Shown: positions 10,309 through 22,967, counted from the stretch's first letter. The stretch: 64,000 nucleotides of DNA from Odiellus spinosus (GCA_963920705.1 OY987227.1:6063143-6127142); one strand, 5' to 3'. The notes: generated from the letters alone by a model not told the origin. Numbers and translations: made by a program.

Positions 10309-11163
10309 TATATATATATACCAGGGCGTAGAAAATGTAATTACTACTTTTCCCTTTTGATAGGTTTTTTTTTTTAAATAAGCTAAATAAAATGATGTAC
10401 AAAGGGGGAAGGTTTTGATACGTATATAAAGTGTCGGAATACATTTGGACGATAATTCAGCGCGTACGACGTTAGGGTAAGCGGAATTGATTCGTAAGAG
10501 ATGCAAAGTATTGTTAACTTCGAGCGTGTTGAATTTTCAAATTGAATTTATATAACGAGTGAGATGATGTTTAAAAGGCCGAGTGATGGGCGCAGCACTG
10601 ACCGTTCAGACAGATTGCCGAGAGAATTTCGACACGCTCGGTGTTTTATTTTTTTTTAACATTTTGCAGCAACACTCTCGTCTCGTCTCTCTCTCATCTA
10701 CGATGAGCGTATACTTTTAGTTTATTTTTTTACGGGCATGTGGTGGGCCTTAATAATAATAAGGTTTTATATTTAATAAAACCCGTCAAACCACGGGACA
10801 GCCAGCCAGCCGCGAGCCACAAATTATTTTGACGCTTTTTCGCGCCGAGGCCGAACTGTATAGACTTTGTTACATCAGTTAAAAAAACAAAAAATGACGC
10901 GTCCGACACTATATCTATTTTACGCCTAAACACCTTTTCAAAAATAATATAAAAAAATGACGTTAAGATAAATTTAAACGTTCGTTAATTAAAATTCGCG
11001 TCAAAAAGAAACAAAATATGTTAGAAAAAATTATTCAAAATATATTGGGAATTTGATTTTACGTCAAGGTGAAATTTTTTTTAATTTAAAATCAAATTTT
11101 CGTTCGAATATTTGAATTTTGGGATTAGCCGCATAAACTACGTATATTATAAGAAAACATTAC
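10309..11163. other. No gene recognised
   Basis: Small minus-strand frames (10288-10506, 10730-10933) have no recognisable content. The sequence is A/T-rich with short homopolymers. Confidence 0.5.
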
Positions 11164-11168
11164 TGAAT

Positions 11169-11608
11169 CAGGGTTCGTACAAAATTTTGGAAGTTAATTT
11201 CCCTGACTTTTCTAGATTTTCCCTGACCATTTCTAAATAATTTCCCTGACCAATTTTAATATTTTTTTCCCGAACTTATTTATTCTTACGAGCGAGATGT
11301 TGGAAATTCCCACATTTTATTTGACTTATTTTATTAATCGGTATCAGCTGATAGTCTACTTAGAATATGAGAAACAATTTGAATCTTTAGGCAAATATTT
11401 TCAGTATATAATAATTACGTTACAACTGATTGGTAAATCAATCATTAACAGTTCCGAGACACGTACCAAAATATTTATTTTCAAATTCCCTGACTTTTCC
11501 CTGACCTTTTGGGCCACTTTCAAAATTCCCTGACTTTTCCCTGACCTTTTGGGCCAATTTCCAAATTCCCTGACTTTTCCAGGTTTTCCAGGTCGTGTAC
11601 GAACCTTG
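11169..11608. mobile_element. CAGGGTTCGTAC-ended MITE (hAT-like), complete copy
   Basis: Ends CAGGGTTCGTAC (11169-11180) and GTACGAACCTTG (to 11608) are inverted repeats with one mismatch, flanked by a perfect 5-bp duplication TGAAT (11164-11168, 11609-11613). Repeated TTCCCTGACTTTTCC motifs lie inside both ends. The short frames within it are by-products. The 5-bp duplication and CAGGG start match hAT elements with 5-bp targets (inference). Confidence 0.88.
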
Positions 11609-11682
11609 TGAATAGTTAAAAGTTGACACTAAAAAGTGGGCCAATTCGAATCGCGCAAACTAGGAAAACGAAATTGACATTT

Positions 11683-11825
11683 AAGCCACCTTCACATTAA
11701 GACAAGCTTTTAAACAATTTTAGCCTCTTTTTAAAGGTCAAAATTGAAATTTCTGAGGTTAACTGTAGATATTCTTATTTAAAAAATGCAATTTTGTCGC
11801 CTGTTAAGTCAATATATACATAAAC
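11683..11825. mobile_element. Probable degraded family X MITE
   Basis: CCTTCACATTAAGACAAGCTTTT and AAAGGTCAAAATTGAAATTT resemble family X interiors, but only the left end is discernible. Confidence 0.35.
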
Positions 11826-13600
11826 TTAACGCGAACGTAGATTGAGAAACGTCGCCTATCGTAAAAGTTTAGCGTGGAATGGAAGAAAAATAAGAGTTCG
11901 CGACGTACATGACGTCGAAACGTTAACGGAGAAAAGCGATTCTAATTTAGTTTGAAAGAATAAATAAAAAAATAGCTCAGTGGCTGCGCGATGGCAAACG
12001 CTTCTTCGCGTTGGAAAAAAATAGTTTTCAAAAAAGATGAGTAACTCTGTATATTGGAAGTGATCCAAACGAACTCTGTCTTATCGCCATAGAATCGCGG
12101 TCTTCTCTCACTCTCTTAAAAGATCCTCGCAATTTATTAACTTAGAAATTTAACGCGCTCGCCGCCTTAAAGCCTAAAAAGCTAGAGAACCAGGTGGATA
12201 AGAGACGGATACCGCAACAATTTACTAGCCCACCTCCCCTCCCCCCGCGTCAGTTACTTGAACAAAAAAAATCAAAGGCTTAGTTTTAGTTTGGACCACC
12301 GTATCGCGGACTGAGGAGACGAATGTAGAAAAAGTAACCGGAACTAGAAATCCGACTCGATATGAAGAAAATTAGATCAAGAAAAAAAAGGCTTAACGTA
12401 TTATATTATAAAGGGATTATAAAATGTATTTTAGGAAAAAAATATTCAATTAAGGCTGAATTAAGATATTGAAGAGAGAATGAGGATCCGTACATGTACG
12501 TTTAACCGAGAGTTTCCTAGTAACACAATTTCATTCGCGCAATTTACCATTTATTCATTCTTAGCCCTAAACTAATCTAAATTAAACCTGCGGAAATTGA
12601 AAACTCCTGAACTCAAAAACTGCACAATTGACTCTAGTGTTGGCTCAGCTAATTGGAAAGGTAGAGCTTAATTTGAAGAACAATAAAAAATTATAAATAT
12701 TTTCCTTTTCATTTTCCCTTTAAATAAGATCGAATCTGTTCCGGAATCTAATATCATCCCGAACAACGGTCGATTCCATCTCGAATAGTTAGCGCCAACA
12801 ACTCCATCCGCTACCCATATCTCTATGATTTAAGATACAAGCTTCGTTCGAACTGATGACAATTCGAGATGAAATCGTTGCGTAATGAAATATCAGCGAA
12901 TGATGTAACGGCTATAATACAATACCATAGTATAAAGCCCATTTTAGGTTGTATCCAATCTAGGGAAGCTAAAGTGGCATAATAGCTTTGCCACTTCGCA
13001 ATAAAAAAACATCACGAAGAAATAATAAAAACCGGAATTAAAATTCCAGACAAAAACGAATTCAAATCCGTTATTTAGCGAAACTCCGGCTTACGCGTTA
13101 TATAATCACATAAGAAAAACATTGAGAGCGGCGTCTTTTCAAAATATATATCACTTTATACCAAATTCGTTTCGCGATCGCCTACGGGCATAAAGCTATA
13201 CAACGACGAAACACGTACGACTAATGACGTCATTATATTTAGTACGCGTTTATTCGTTTTCCAGCCGCCTTTCACTCCATTGCTCGAGTAGCGACGAACA
13301 TTACGCTCGTCTCAATATCATTCGAAATGTTGTTTAAAATCCGTCTATATATTTATTTTGGCGTTTCGAGGAAGGGTTAATTAAAAAGTAAAAACGTTTC
13401 TATCGTACGTAATACCGGACCTAAATAAATTTGGCGATTTGCATTTTATCGTTTATAAGGGGAGATCGTAAATATTTCGTGTAACAATCTGGCTCTTCGG
13501 TATAATAATCCTTTAGCGAAACATAAATTTCAATTAAATCTGGCTTGCAAAAAATATATTAACGTTAATTTAAAAGTGACGGGCGAATTATTATTTTATC
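11826..13600. other. No gene recognised
   Basis: 1.8 kb with one short minus-strand frame (11856-12068) of no recognisable content. No repeats shared with the rest of the window were seen. Confidence 0.5.
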
Positions 13601-13604
13601 TTAA

Positions 13605-14475
13605 AGGGAGAATGCAGCCTAACAACGAGTGATCCTTATCGTTTAAAAAAACTTAATCCAACGGTAAAAAAATTTACAAACAAATATTAAACTAGAAATA
13701 AATTTAAAACTTACAGGGTTCGTACAAAATTTTGGAAATTAATTTCCCTGACTTTTCCAGATTTTCCCTGACCATTCCCAAACAATTTCCCTGACCAATT
13801 TTAATATTTTTTTCATGAATCTATTCTTACAAGCGAGCTGTTGGCAATTCCCACATTTTATTTGGCATAGTTTATCAATCGGGGTCAGGATAGTCTACTC
13901 AGAATATGAGAAACAATTTGAATTTCTAGGCAAATATTTTCAGTTTATAATAATTACCAATCATAAACAGTTACTTGACACATACCAAAATATTTATTTT
14001 CTGACTATTTGGGCGATTTTTAAATTCATTAACTTTTCCCTGACCTATTGGAGAAACTTACAAATTCCCCGACTTTTCCCTGACGTTTTGGGCCAATTTC
14101 CAAATTCCCTGACCTTTTGGGCCAATTTCCAAATTCCCTGACTTTTCCAGGTCGTGTACGAACCCTGACTTACCATCAAAACAGACTTAGCCGGATTCGT
14201 GGAGATATCCTTTAATTCCCCGTATAAAGATTAACGACCAATGACATTGATCATGGAGATCAAGCATTCCCCGTATAAAAGCCATCGATCAATGTCATTG
14301 GTTGCTAGTCCTTATAGGGGAAATACGGTGATTTCCTTGAATTCAGCTAATCCTATTTTGATGGTGAGTTTTAAATTTATTTCTAGTTTAATATTTGTTT
14401 TTAAATTATTTTACTGTCGGATTAGGCTTATTTAAAAACTACGGAATCGATAACAAATTAGGTTGCATTATCCCT
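13605..14475 (+). mobile_element. TTAA-flanked hairpin MITE, family 1, copy c (interrupted)
   Basis: TTAA (13601-13604) precedes AGGGAGAATGCAGCCTAA, and GGTTGCATTATCCCT is followed by TTAA (14476-14479). The arms and the central CCAATGACATTG / CAATGTCATTGG stem match copy b in layout. A CAGGGTTCGTAC element is inserted in the left arm at 13714-14167; without it the copy is about 412 bp. Confidence 0.9.
13714..14167. mobile_element. CAGGGTTCGTAC-ended MITE nested in family 1 copy c
   Basis: CAGGGTTCGTAC (13714-13725) and GTACGAACCCTG (14156-14167) are perfect 12-bp inverted repeats. ACTTA is duplicated on both sides (13709-13713, 14168-14172), and copy b shows the uninterrupted ACTTACC at the same place. 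This nested site gives the strongest proof of the family's boundaries and 5-bp target size. Confidence 0.93.
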
Positions 14476-14479
14476 TTAA

Positions 14480-16179
14480 AGGGATACTCCGTGTGTTACC
14501 GATTTACAAATAGAATTATGGGTAAAATTTATCCAAAAATCAAGAAAAATTTAGAAAAATACCATAAAAAGCGAGTAACTTTTGCCATTTCTTCGTTGAC
14601 ATCCCAGAGGTGTGGTAAATTTAATTTTGAGACCGAAATACGCAATATTAAACGCGGTTCATCCTCCCTTGAACAAGGAACATATTAAGTATAGAATGTT
14701 TTATAATTTTGAGTCGTTACAAAAATACAAAACGTAAAACAAGCTTTAAAAAGTGTCTCGGTTGGTTTGGCGCGGCAACGACCAAAAATGGCCAGAAATA
14801 AAAAGTGCTCGGCTTATAATTACGCGTATTATGGTCCTATAATATTTGTCGGTCCCGGGTGCGTGCGTGGCCCCGGGAGGCTACGACTTAAAACAGCTTC
14901 TACGACGCTTATATACAATGGGTAGAATTTTATGGACCACCATACGCGACTTTTATTACGAGATTTCACGGTTTCAAATATTAAATAGCTTCCCCGTGGC
15001 CAAGAACCCCCTTCCCCGATCCCCAATCCATCCATACACTATCCGCGTAACCTCAAACGTATAGGTATAGCCCCCCTCGATCCTTACAAACACTGTATAG
15101 CTCTTTTAAAAGTTTTTATTATTTTAGAGTTTAGAATTTGTTCCGCGCGGCGCCGCGACGCCCGTTTCATTATTATTATTATTTGAATTCTTTTATTATT
15201 TGTCGTTATTATTACCGACAATACTTTCCTCCCACGATATTAAACCTCGTCTTTCTTTTCTTTCAACTTGGACCCAATCATTTTTCTTTATACATTTTAG
15301 TAGGTACTTTACCTCCGCGTTTTAAGTTAGGCCAAAATATGTTTTTCGTAACTTACGCGTTCGAGACTAATAATTTTTGGCTAGTAAGTGGCACACGAAT
15401 CATCTTGTTTATTGAAATAGTTTTATTCTAAAATGACACCAAGCACTGGTTTTACGGGGCTCGTTGGGTTTCTACTTCTCATCCTAAAATAGCGGTATTA
15501 TACCGCTAAAGCTCGCTACGTCCAGTATAACTCTGACAGTAATACGGTTTAACTCGAGAAAATGAAAATTTACTATTTTCGCTCGTTAATTTTAATGGTC
15601 AGCCCGGTCGACTCGAGCTAAAACGGAGATAACCAATCAAAATTGGAATACCATCTTTTAGTAATCATTTTTTTTTTCAGTCTTGGTGGATTTGTCGAGA
15701 TTTTGACCGAGTAAAATTAACTCATAACGAAACTATATAGTGAATATTAGCTGAAATCGTGAATTTTTCCGTAAATTAGATTATAAGACGAAACTTTTGG
15801 GAATTGACGCTTATGTAACAGAGCTATGGGTCTAGAAGCGAGGGCTTTTTATTTCTGAGGAATATTCTTTCGCCTTTTGAAACGAGGCTGCGCTTTTAAG
15901 AAAGACTGAGTGAGAAAGAGAGAGAGACGAAGGATGCGCTCTTTAAGAAATATCCCAAAAAGAAACGGACTATTTCGCAGTCTACGGAGTTTAACACGGC
16001 GTATCGTGGTACCATATCCTAACCGGAGAAGACCTTTCCGAAATGACTTCGGGTATAAATGAGTGAAGATGGCGCGGACCGCGCCAAAAAAAAATCTCTC
16101 TCGCGCACTTTGGCTACAGTTCGAATCACTTTTAAGTTTCATCCTATTTATCTCTAAGACGACGCGTAACGTCGCGTTT
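14480..16179. other. No gene recognised
   Basis: Several open frames of 60-97 codons on both strands (for example 15138-15431 plus, 15849-16142 minus) overlap and show no motif. Nothing else distinctive. Confidence 0.45.
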
Positions 16180-16183
16180 TTAA

Positions 16184-16283
16184 GAGAGAATGAAACCCGA
16201 TAGAAATTGTTTAATTTTACGAGGAAAATTGGCTTAACGAGGATCCGAGGAGAGTTTCTTACTTCGTCGTTAACGGGAATCCG

Positions 16284-16314
<31 letters not shown>

Positions 16315-16756
16315 CGCGAGAAGCGCCCTATTTATTTTTAAGTCGGACTAATGCCGGCCCACCATTTATTCCAACAATAAAGGCCCTCTGAAATTTGCCC
16401 CTTTAAAATTCTCTCATACGCGCGCGGCCTAGCTTTGACTGTACATTTTATCAGGGTCAACGTCGTCTGCTAAGCTAGAAAAGAAGGCGACTTAAAAGGG
16501 GAATTAAAAATCGCGGATTATCCCTTTAAATCGTTTTAATCGAGGCTTAAGACGCGCGCGCTTTTGTTCGTTGGTCGGAGACTTGAGGAGATATAAAACT
16601 TCTCAAGGATCTCAGTTAAGCCTACCTATCCCGATTAACTTCATTTATTTTACCTTAATATTGGTTTGTATTTTTGTTTCCTAGTGGATTATGCCTATAT
16701 TTATAGGATAAGATATCTACGATTAAAAAAAAAACACTCTTCGTTGCATTCTTCCT
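16184..16756 (+). mobile_element. Diverged family 1 MITE with poly(A) tract
   Basis: A weak left end AGAGAGAATGAAACCCGA after TTAA (16180-16183) and a right end GTTGCATTCTTCCT before TTAA (16757-16760). The right half shows the family layout (GTTGGTCGGAG, TTAAGCCTA, GTGGATTATGCCTAT). An A28 tract at 16284-16311 lies inside, in the position of the A-runs seen in the longer hairpin MITEs or from a secondary insertion. Confidence 0.55.
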
Positions 16757-16760
16757 TTAA

Positions 16761-17970
16761 AAGAAACCTACGTAAGCTCGTAGCGATTGAAAACTCAGAC
16801 AAAACTCTGATTATCGTCGATTTCAGCGCCAGTTCTCAGCGCGTATCCGAGCTGACTCTCTTCTCCAATTCGGGGGTAGCGTGGGTTCGTCGACACTGAC
16901 GTCTTAAGGCGGTACGGATTATTAGTTTGTGAAGACGGTTATATTCTCGGTTTCTCCTCGCGGGCGGCGTTTCGGTCGGCGTGTCCGCTGATTCGAGAGA
17001 AATTCGATCCCTTTTGGACTTTGAGAGTGACGTCGGATGAACGCGTATATTCGAGACGACATCTTCAGACACCGAGCTGCGCCAACAACCCCCTTCCTTC
17101 CCACCGCCGTCTATTACAACCTATACTCAAAGACGATTTCAATTTCAGCGCGTAGAAACGTACGGCGGAGTAACACTCGTATACTTAGTCGCGTCCAGGA
17201 AATAGTAGTACGAGTTAATTCAAAAAGATTCGGACAATGTGAGCTGGAAAATTTTCTAAGCAACGAAGAGGAGGAAGACGATGGAAAAGAAGTCTATTCC
17301 AATTTTAGTTCGCTCTTAACGGGACGCCATTTGCAATATTCTCATACGGGCGATAACTTCGCTTACGATGAAAACGGCTCTAGTAAAAAACAATATCTCA
17401 TCTCGTAGCTAGTGTACGGAACTTCATTCCTCTTTAGGGTACCGACCATGGCTTCGGCCATTTGGAAAACTCCACTCGAATTGTTACGAGGGTAACCAAG
17501 TACTATAGCTAAGACTTTAGTGTCAATCGCGAATGAAACTAAGTATCGAAGGAGGAGGGGAATGTACGTACGTATACGCGTACACTTTTGAACGGAAGAG
17601 ACAGAGTCGGCTACGTATATCGTCTTGAAAGAGAGAGCGTCGAGATAAATTCAAAAACAAGCTAAGAAATTTCTGAACATCCTCGGAAATGAAGTGGGCG
17701 TCCGCGAAGACGGGGACAAGAATTTAGTTTAGGGAGAAAAACGCATCTAAAGAATTTGGCGACATCCGAGTGAGAGGGAGACCCCCCCCCCCCCCCCCGG
17801 GCAAGATGGTCGCCATCAACGATTTAACGCCCAATAATTCGAATAAAGTACAGAATTCTATTCAGTTTAGATTAAGAAGGGTTAAGAACGAGTACGCGTA
17901 ATGTCACGTTCCCTTCTATTATATTAGTTTCGTTTATGTTAATTACGAAACTATTTGTAAGCGTTCTAAA
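16761..17970. other. No gene recognised; C17 tract and an unexplained 123-codon frame
   Basis: The frame 17037-17408 (+) encodes an acidic patch (LSNEEEEDDGKE) but has no family resemblance, and shorter frames oppose it. A C17 run lies at 17782-17798. I cannot support a gene here. Confidence 0.4.
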
Positions 17971-18207
17971 GCTACGTTCAAACTATCGCGCGAAGAGTCA
18001 AAACCATTTTTGCAAGCGCGGTTTGCCGTTAGAGGACACCAATGAACGCTAAGTTTCCGTAAGAGGACACCAATACCCGTTGATTTAAAATCGTATTAAA
18101 TCAAATCGACTATTCGAGATATTAATTAATTGACCCCTTGAAACTTTACAATTTGACCTTCCAAAAACTATCAGTTCAAAACGGTTACAAAGTTAGAGCG
18201 AACGCGT
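17971..18207. mobile_element. Family X MITE, copy with internal short duplication
   Basis: Left GCTACGTTCAAACT and right GAGCGAACGCG ends, with TTGACCCCTTGAAACTTT and TTTGACCTTCC inside as in other copies. TAAGAGGACACCAAT-like sequence appears twice near 18032-18074. Confidence 0.5.
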
Positions 18208-19169
18208 CGATTATCTTCGAGTTATAACGTTTCAATAGCGAATACGTATACGAACATTTTTCTTAATCGATTCAACGTAACGCGAACTCGGAGAATCGTA
18301 ACCCCGCGAAATTCTATAAGAAGGTCGAAGGTCACGCGATTCAACGAAGTATACTTGGATAAGCTCGGATAAAAAATATTTTTCTATAAATATCTCTACG
18401 CGTATATGGGTTAATGCTTTTTCTTAATGGCCATTAAACTTAACACCGCTCGCGCTTGCCATGATGGGTTTTCCCGAGCCGCGAATTGAAACCTTTAAAT
18501 TGTAAATGCCTGGCGCGTTAGTTTCGGACGCATTCGGCGCAGCCAGGCGGATCGTTAATATAACGATAGAATTTAACGACGAAGGAGAGAAAAGCAATTA
18601 GGATTCGAGCCTATACAATTAGTACATAATGGATTTTAAGAAAATATTTGCGCAAGAAGGCAGGCTGACTTTATACGTCGCTCGATTCGAAAAACATTCC
18701 ATCCATCGTCAAATTGAATTAAATAATAACGAACGCTAACGCGTAAAAAAGATGATTTGTATAAAAAGAGCATGAAAAGGCAACGGAGCGGCCGCCAGGC
18801 TGCATTCAATTTTCATTTCAATTACATAATAAACGTACAAAAACTTATACGCCAAGAATTAACATCTATAAGATATAGAAAAACGGGGGAAAAAATGGGG
18901 GAAAAAGACGCGTTCAGTCGTATCTAATCGGGTAAATGTAAATTCGTATTTATATTCTGGCTTCCGCGGCCAACTAAATCATTAACCTCGCTTTGATTGA
19001 CACTTAATTCCTATAAAAAATCATTACCGAAGGCTTCCAAATTAGGCAGCTTCCGGCGTTATAATTTAAATAATTATACTTTTCAAATTCGCGAGTCATT
19101 TACAGCAGGCGCCCTTTTAATAAGATTCTTGAGGGTGAAGTGATGGGACTGCTTGAAGCGCGAAAAGGT
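18208..19169. other. No gene recognised
   Basis: No open frame of note and no shared repeat seen. Confidence 0.5.
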
Positions 19170-19401
19170 TAAAGCCGGATTCACACAGACCTCTTTTAAC
19201 GCGATTCGTGCTCGTGCGCCCATTGATTAAAGGATGATGCACACAGACCTATTTTCACCCGTTTCACGCTCGTGCGCTCATAGAAGTATCATTAGCGCGC
19301 GAGCGTGAAACGCGTGAAAATAGGTCTGTGTGTATACGGCTTTAATATGGGTGCGCGAGCTCGAAACGCGTGAAAATACGTTCGTGTGAATCCGGCTTTA
19401 G
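19170..19401. mobile_element. Nested hairpin element (AAAGCCGGATTCACAC ends)
   Basis: Outer ends TAAAGCCGGATTCACAC and GTGTGAATCCGGCTTTA enclose a second inverted pair (CACACAGACCTATTTTCACCC / CGTGAAAATAGGTCTGTGTG). Both layers contain CTCGTGCGC and GCGCGAGC motifs, so the inner hairpin looks like a relative of the outer. About 232 bp, no coding. No target duplication identified. Confidence 0.75.
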
Positions 19402-20607
19402 GCATGTTTTCAGGAGAGCGATTTGATAGGGAAAAAAATGAAAAATTGCACCTATCAATTTCACATTTATTTTGTCTTTCACGTTTCTGCAATATTGCTT
19501 CGTGAAAATGAGCCATATAGAGAGAGGTCTTCTCACATGATGAATAGCGTTATAACTATATTTTAAGTAATACGTCTATGTATTTAAAATCTAAGGCGAA
19601 GATATCAGACCCGAAATTTTTTTTTAATTATTTAAGACGGCGTATATTAATTAAGGGGGCGAAAAGAGGCGAGTCCTCGGAGCTAATTAACTCGCGGGTT
19701 AACGTAGTTTAGAGGCTGCGGAATAAAAAAAAAAACAAGGAGGCAGCTCGCAGGGGGCGGAGAAGGCGAGTAAGGTTTATTTTGACAAATAGCAGCTGTA
19801 ATTCCAGCCGCTTCGACTCGTCAGCCAAACCAGCCACGGATCGTTACGTAAAGTATAAACGTAAAGTAAGTTTCTAGCTGGGAAAAGATAAAAATTCGCG
19901 ACGAATAAACGGTTATCTAATTGAAATTAAACTCCTTTCCAAGATTGCAACTTCGCGAAACGAAGCCGCGACCTTTACTCGCCTATAAAACCGACTAAAT
20001 ATTGGTTCGGCCATTCAATATATATTGGACTTTTCATATCATCTCTACGACAAGAAACTTTAAGATTAGAGATAGAGGCGAGATTATAGTTTCGATATTG
20101 GAGGCGTGACGCGGCTAAGCCTAATTGCGCCGGATAGATGGAGACCTTGGCGTCGAAGAAAATAAGAATCGAATTACCAGTTTTCTTTTCCTAGAAATAA
20201 CGAACGAAGGGAAAACAAATTGTAAGAAAGAAAACTGTATACGTATTGAACTTGACCACGCCTATCGATGATCAACTTAAAATTGCATTATACCTACGCC
20301 GTTCTAACTCTTCTTTCAAATACGAATAAAGTATTAGGGAATGGCTTTTGAACGCGAGTTTGAAATCAAATTATTCCGAATGGAAACTTCCCCCGCAAAA
20401 TTCGTATACAACATTATCGAAACCTATTTCCCAGATAAGTCTTATTTAGAGGGGCTTACCAACGAATTTCCCTCAATATTTCGAGAGAGATGCGCCAAAA
20501 GTAAACATTTATCCTCTCAGATTCTCAGATTTAAAAATAGCAAGGAACGCTATTCGGCTTTCTATTATAGCTCAAAAGTACTCGTACTTCGAAATAATTT
20601 CAGATTT
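19402..20607. other. No gene recognised
   Basis: Contains the start of an 89-codon frame (20341-20610, +) with no recognisable family. No repeats seen. Confidence 0.45.
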
Positions 20608-20708
20608 TAGAATTTTTCCCTGATTTAACCAAAAATATGACTTATTCTAATATTTCTATGATTTTCTGTCAATATATATTATCAACTTTTCCAGATTTGT
20701 ACGAACCC
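20608..20708. mobile_element. Right-end fragment of a CAGGGTTCGTAC-type MITE
   Basis: TTTTTCCCTGATTTAACC followed by CTTTTCCAGATTTGTACGAACCCC resembles the right half and terminus of the copy at 11169-11608. The left end is missing. Confidence 0.5.
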
Positions 20709-20758
20709 CACCAGACTAGTGCCCCCTTTGAGGAGTATAACTACAGAGATGGGGATAT

Positions 20759-21293
20759 GGTTTGCGTCCGCTTGCGCAGTTTCCCACTTGCGCATTTCCA
20801 TTTGCGCGGTTTTCCATTGGCGCGGTTTTCCATTGGCGCGGTTTTCCATTGGCGCGGTTTTCCATTGGCGCGGTTTTCCATTGGCGCGGTTTTCCATTGG
20901 CGCGGTTTTCCATTGGCGCGGTTTTCCATTGGCGCAAATGAAAAACCGCGCAAAAGAAAAACCGCGCAAATGAAAAACCGCGCAAATGAAAAACCGCGCA
21001 AATGAAAAACCGCGCAAATGAAAAACCGCGCAAATGAAAAACCGCGCAAATGAAAAACCGCGCAAATGAAAAGCCGCGCAAATGAAAAACCGCGCAAATG
21101 AAAAACCGCGCAAATGAAAAACCGCGCAAAAGAAAAACCGCGCAAAAGAAAAACCGCGCAAAAGAAAAACCGCGCAAAAGAAAAACCGCGCAAAAGAAAA
21201 ACCGCGCAAAAGAAAAACCGCGCAAAAGAAAAACCGCGCAAAAGAAAAACCGCGCAAATGAAAATGCGCTTGTAGGAACTGCGCAATTGGAAC
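20759..21293 (+). mobile_element. Foldback-type element with expanded 16-bp arms, copy 1
   Basis: Outer ends pair as CTTGCGCAGTTTCCCACTTG / CAAGCGCATTTT-type sequence, and the interior is two opposed minisatellites with no spacer. A terminal inverted repeat built from tandem short units is the hallmark of foldback elements. A second, unexpanded copy is at 42751-43031 in opposite orientation. The very long open frames across this region on both strands (repeats of RGFSFARFF- or RKRKTAQ-like peptides) are artefacts of a 16-bp unit read in all frames, not genes. Confidence 0.8.
20804..21251. repeat. Inverted minisatellite: 8 + 20 copies of a 16-bp unit
   Basis: 20804-20931 is exactly eight GCGCGGTTTTCCATTG units. 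20932-21251 is exactly twenty GCGCAAATGAAAAACC / GCGCAAAAGAAAAACC units, near the reverse complement of the first. The arms therefore form a long potential hairpin with no loop. In the right arm the AAAG variant forms a continuous block of eight units from 21125, followed at 21252 by an AAATG-type unit, consistent with late local amplification. Confidence 0.95.
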
Positions 21294-22967
21294 CTTACCG
21301 GGGAGATTAGGCGGTGAAATCTCCGAGTGGTTTTAACAAAGGAAAGAAATCCCAGGCTGGGACCAACACGCGCGTATACCCGAATATAAATAGATTGGAA
21401 TATTAATTAGCGCGGATGAATTAATTAATCTTACGGGGTAGGCAGCGTCAGAATTTCTATAGCCTAGATGAAAAATGTAATAGCAACATCGTACGCGAGC
21501 CAAGAGAGGCGTTTAAATTAGAGGTGCCCGAAAGAGTAGACTCGTTTAATCCTTCTTCGAATTAATCGCTTAATACTGTATATAAAATAGACTATAAAGT
21601 TGGCACGGACTATTTTCACATCAATGGGGTTTGTCACGGCGAATACATCCGCGCTCCTGCTTCTCCTATTACGCCAATTCCTCTCAACCTACAAGAACGA
21701 CTCCGCGGGTTAAAAGGCGCGATTAAAAACAAAGCGAGTATTTATTAAAGAACTAACGGTTCGAGACTCGTTAGTTATAGTTTTAAAACGCGTTAGTTAG
21801 AGATTTAGATTAGAGCTCCGAGCGCGAACAAAAATTAGCGATGAAGGAGATAACACATGACGATAACCTAGACGTCTCTTTAAAATACAATAACAAGCCA
21901 GTTCCCTGAAAGGAGAAATTAAATTCAAATAGGCCAATTTAACTGAACTGGACGCGATTTCTACCTTAAAAAAAATTCGATCGCTACAAAATTTCGGTTT
22001 TATTATAATCCCAGCGGGAAAAGATATTTCAAAGGGGTAATTCGAAATACAAAGTTAGGAAATAGGCCGTGAAAAATCCGAAAAATACGAGCCGCGATGA
22101 AAAAAAATGGGACCCCCACTACCGTTTGATTGTTAAAAATTTCGCCAAAAACCCCACGAGATGGTGAAAAAGAATTCAAATTTCAATTATATCGGGCGGC
22201 TTCCAAAATAAATCCCAAAGATTTCTCGCGGGGTTCTCTATAGATACAAAGACGAGATAGTCCTTAAAATTCGACGATGGCCCCTTTTTCTCCGAGCTGG
22301 CGGCGGGAGAGAGAGAAAGTGAAAAGATTGAAAAAGAAAGAGGAGAAGATAGGAAAAAGATGAATAGAAGCCATCTAATTGCCAGCCATTATCTCCCCAC
22401 GACTCGACTTTCGGAAAAACTACAGTCACTATCGGTTCGTGGTCGAACCAGGATGGACGAAGAAGCTTATAGCCTCCCTGAACAGAAAACTCAAGATGGT
22501 CCTTTGGTCTGGCGAGTTTTACAAAAGAGATTTTCTAGTATAGGCTCGCGAAAAGACCTAAAACTTTACAGCTTCGGTAAAAGCATCTATAGCCCGCGTG
22601 CCCCGGGCGGGTAACCCAATTTTAAATTTATTTTCGATTTTTATAGCGCCCCCTCCGTACAATAAAGGAATAATTAAAACTGAAGGCTGCGCTTCTTTTT
22701 ACATTAAGCTAATCCTTTGCGCGCTATAGCTTCTGGAAAAATAGAATTTCGAGATATATCGTCACTTTGAAATTTAAGCACAAAATTACTAATAACGTTG
22801 GACAGAGGGTCCTAATAAAATTGATTAATCAAACCTGGCCTTCATAAGCGTCCTCTAACGGCCCAAATAATGCGCCGGCAAGTCAATTATTTTATAAATG
22901 CGGTTTGGGAAACTACGGGAATTTTTTTTGCTTATATAGAGTGATTACAAAATGCCCTACAAACTGA
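21294..22967. other. No gene recognised
   Basis: Open frames 22238-22429 (-) and 22360-22614 (+) overlap and have no motif. No shared repeats seen. Confidence 0.45.

Noticed and set aside
16284-16311. A28 tract as the tail of a SINE or processed pseudogene
   Set aside because: No polymerase III boxes or coding sequence precede it; it lies inside a diverged hairpin MITE whose relatives also have A-runs.
20637-21310. Long overlapping ORFs of 70-191 codons with repeated peptides on both strands
   Set aside because: They read the 16-bp minisatellite; 16 is not a multiple of 3, so every frame cycles through without stops. No gene is implied.
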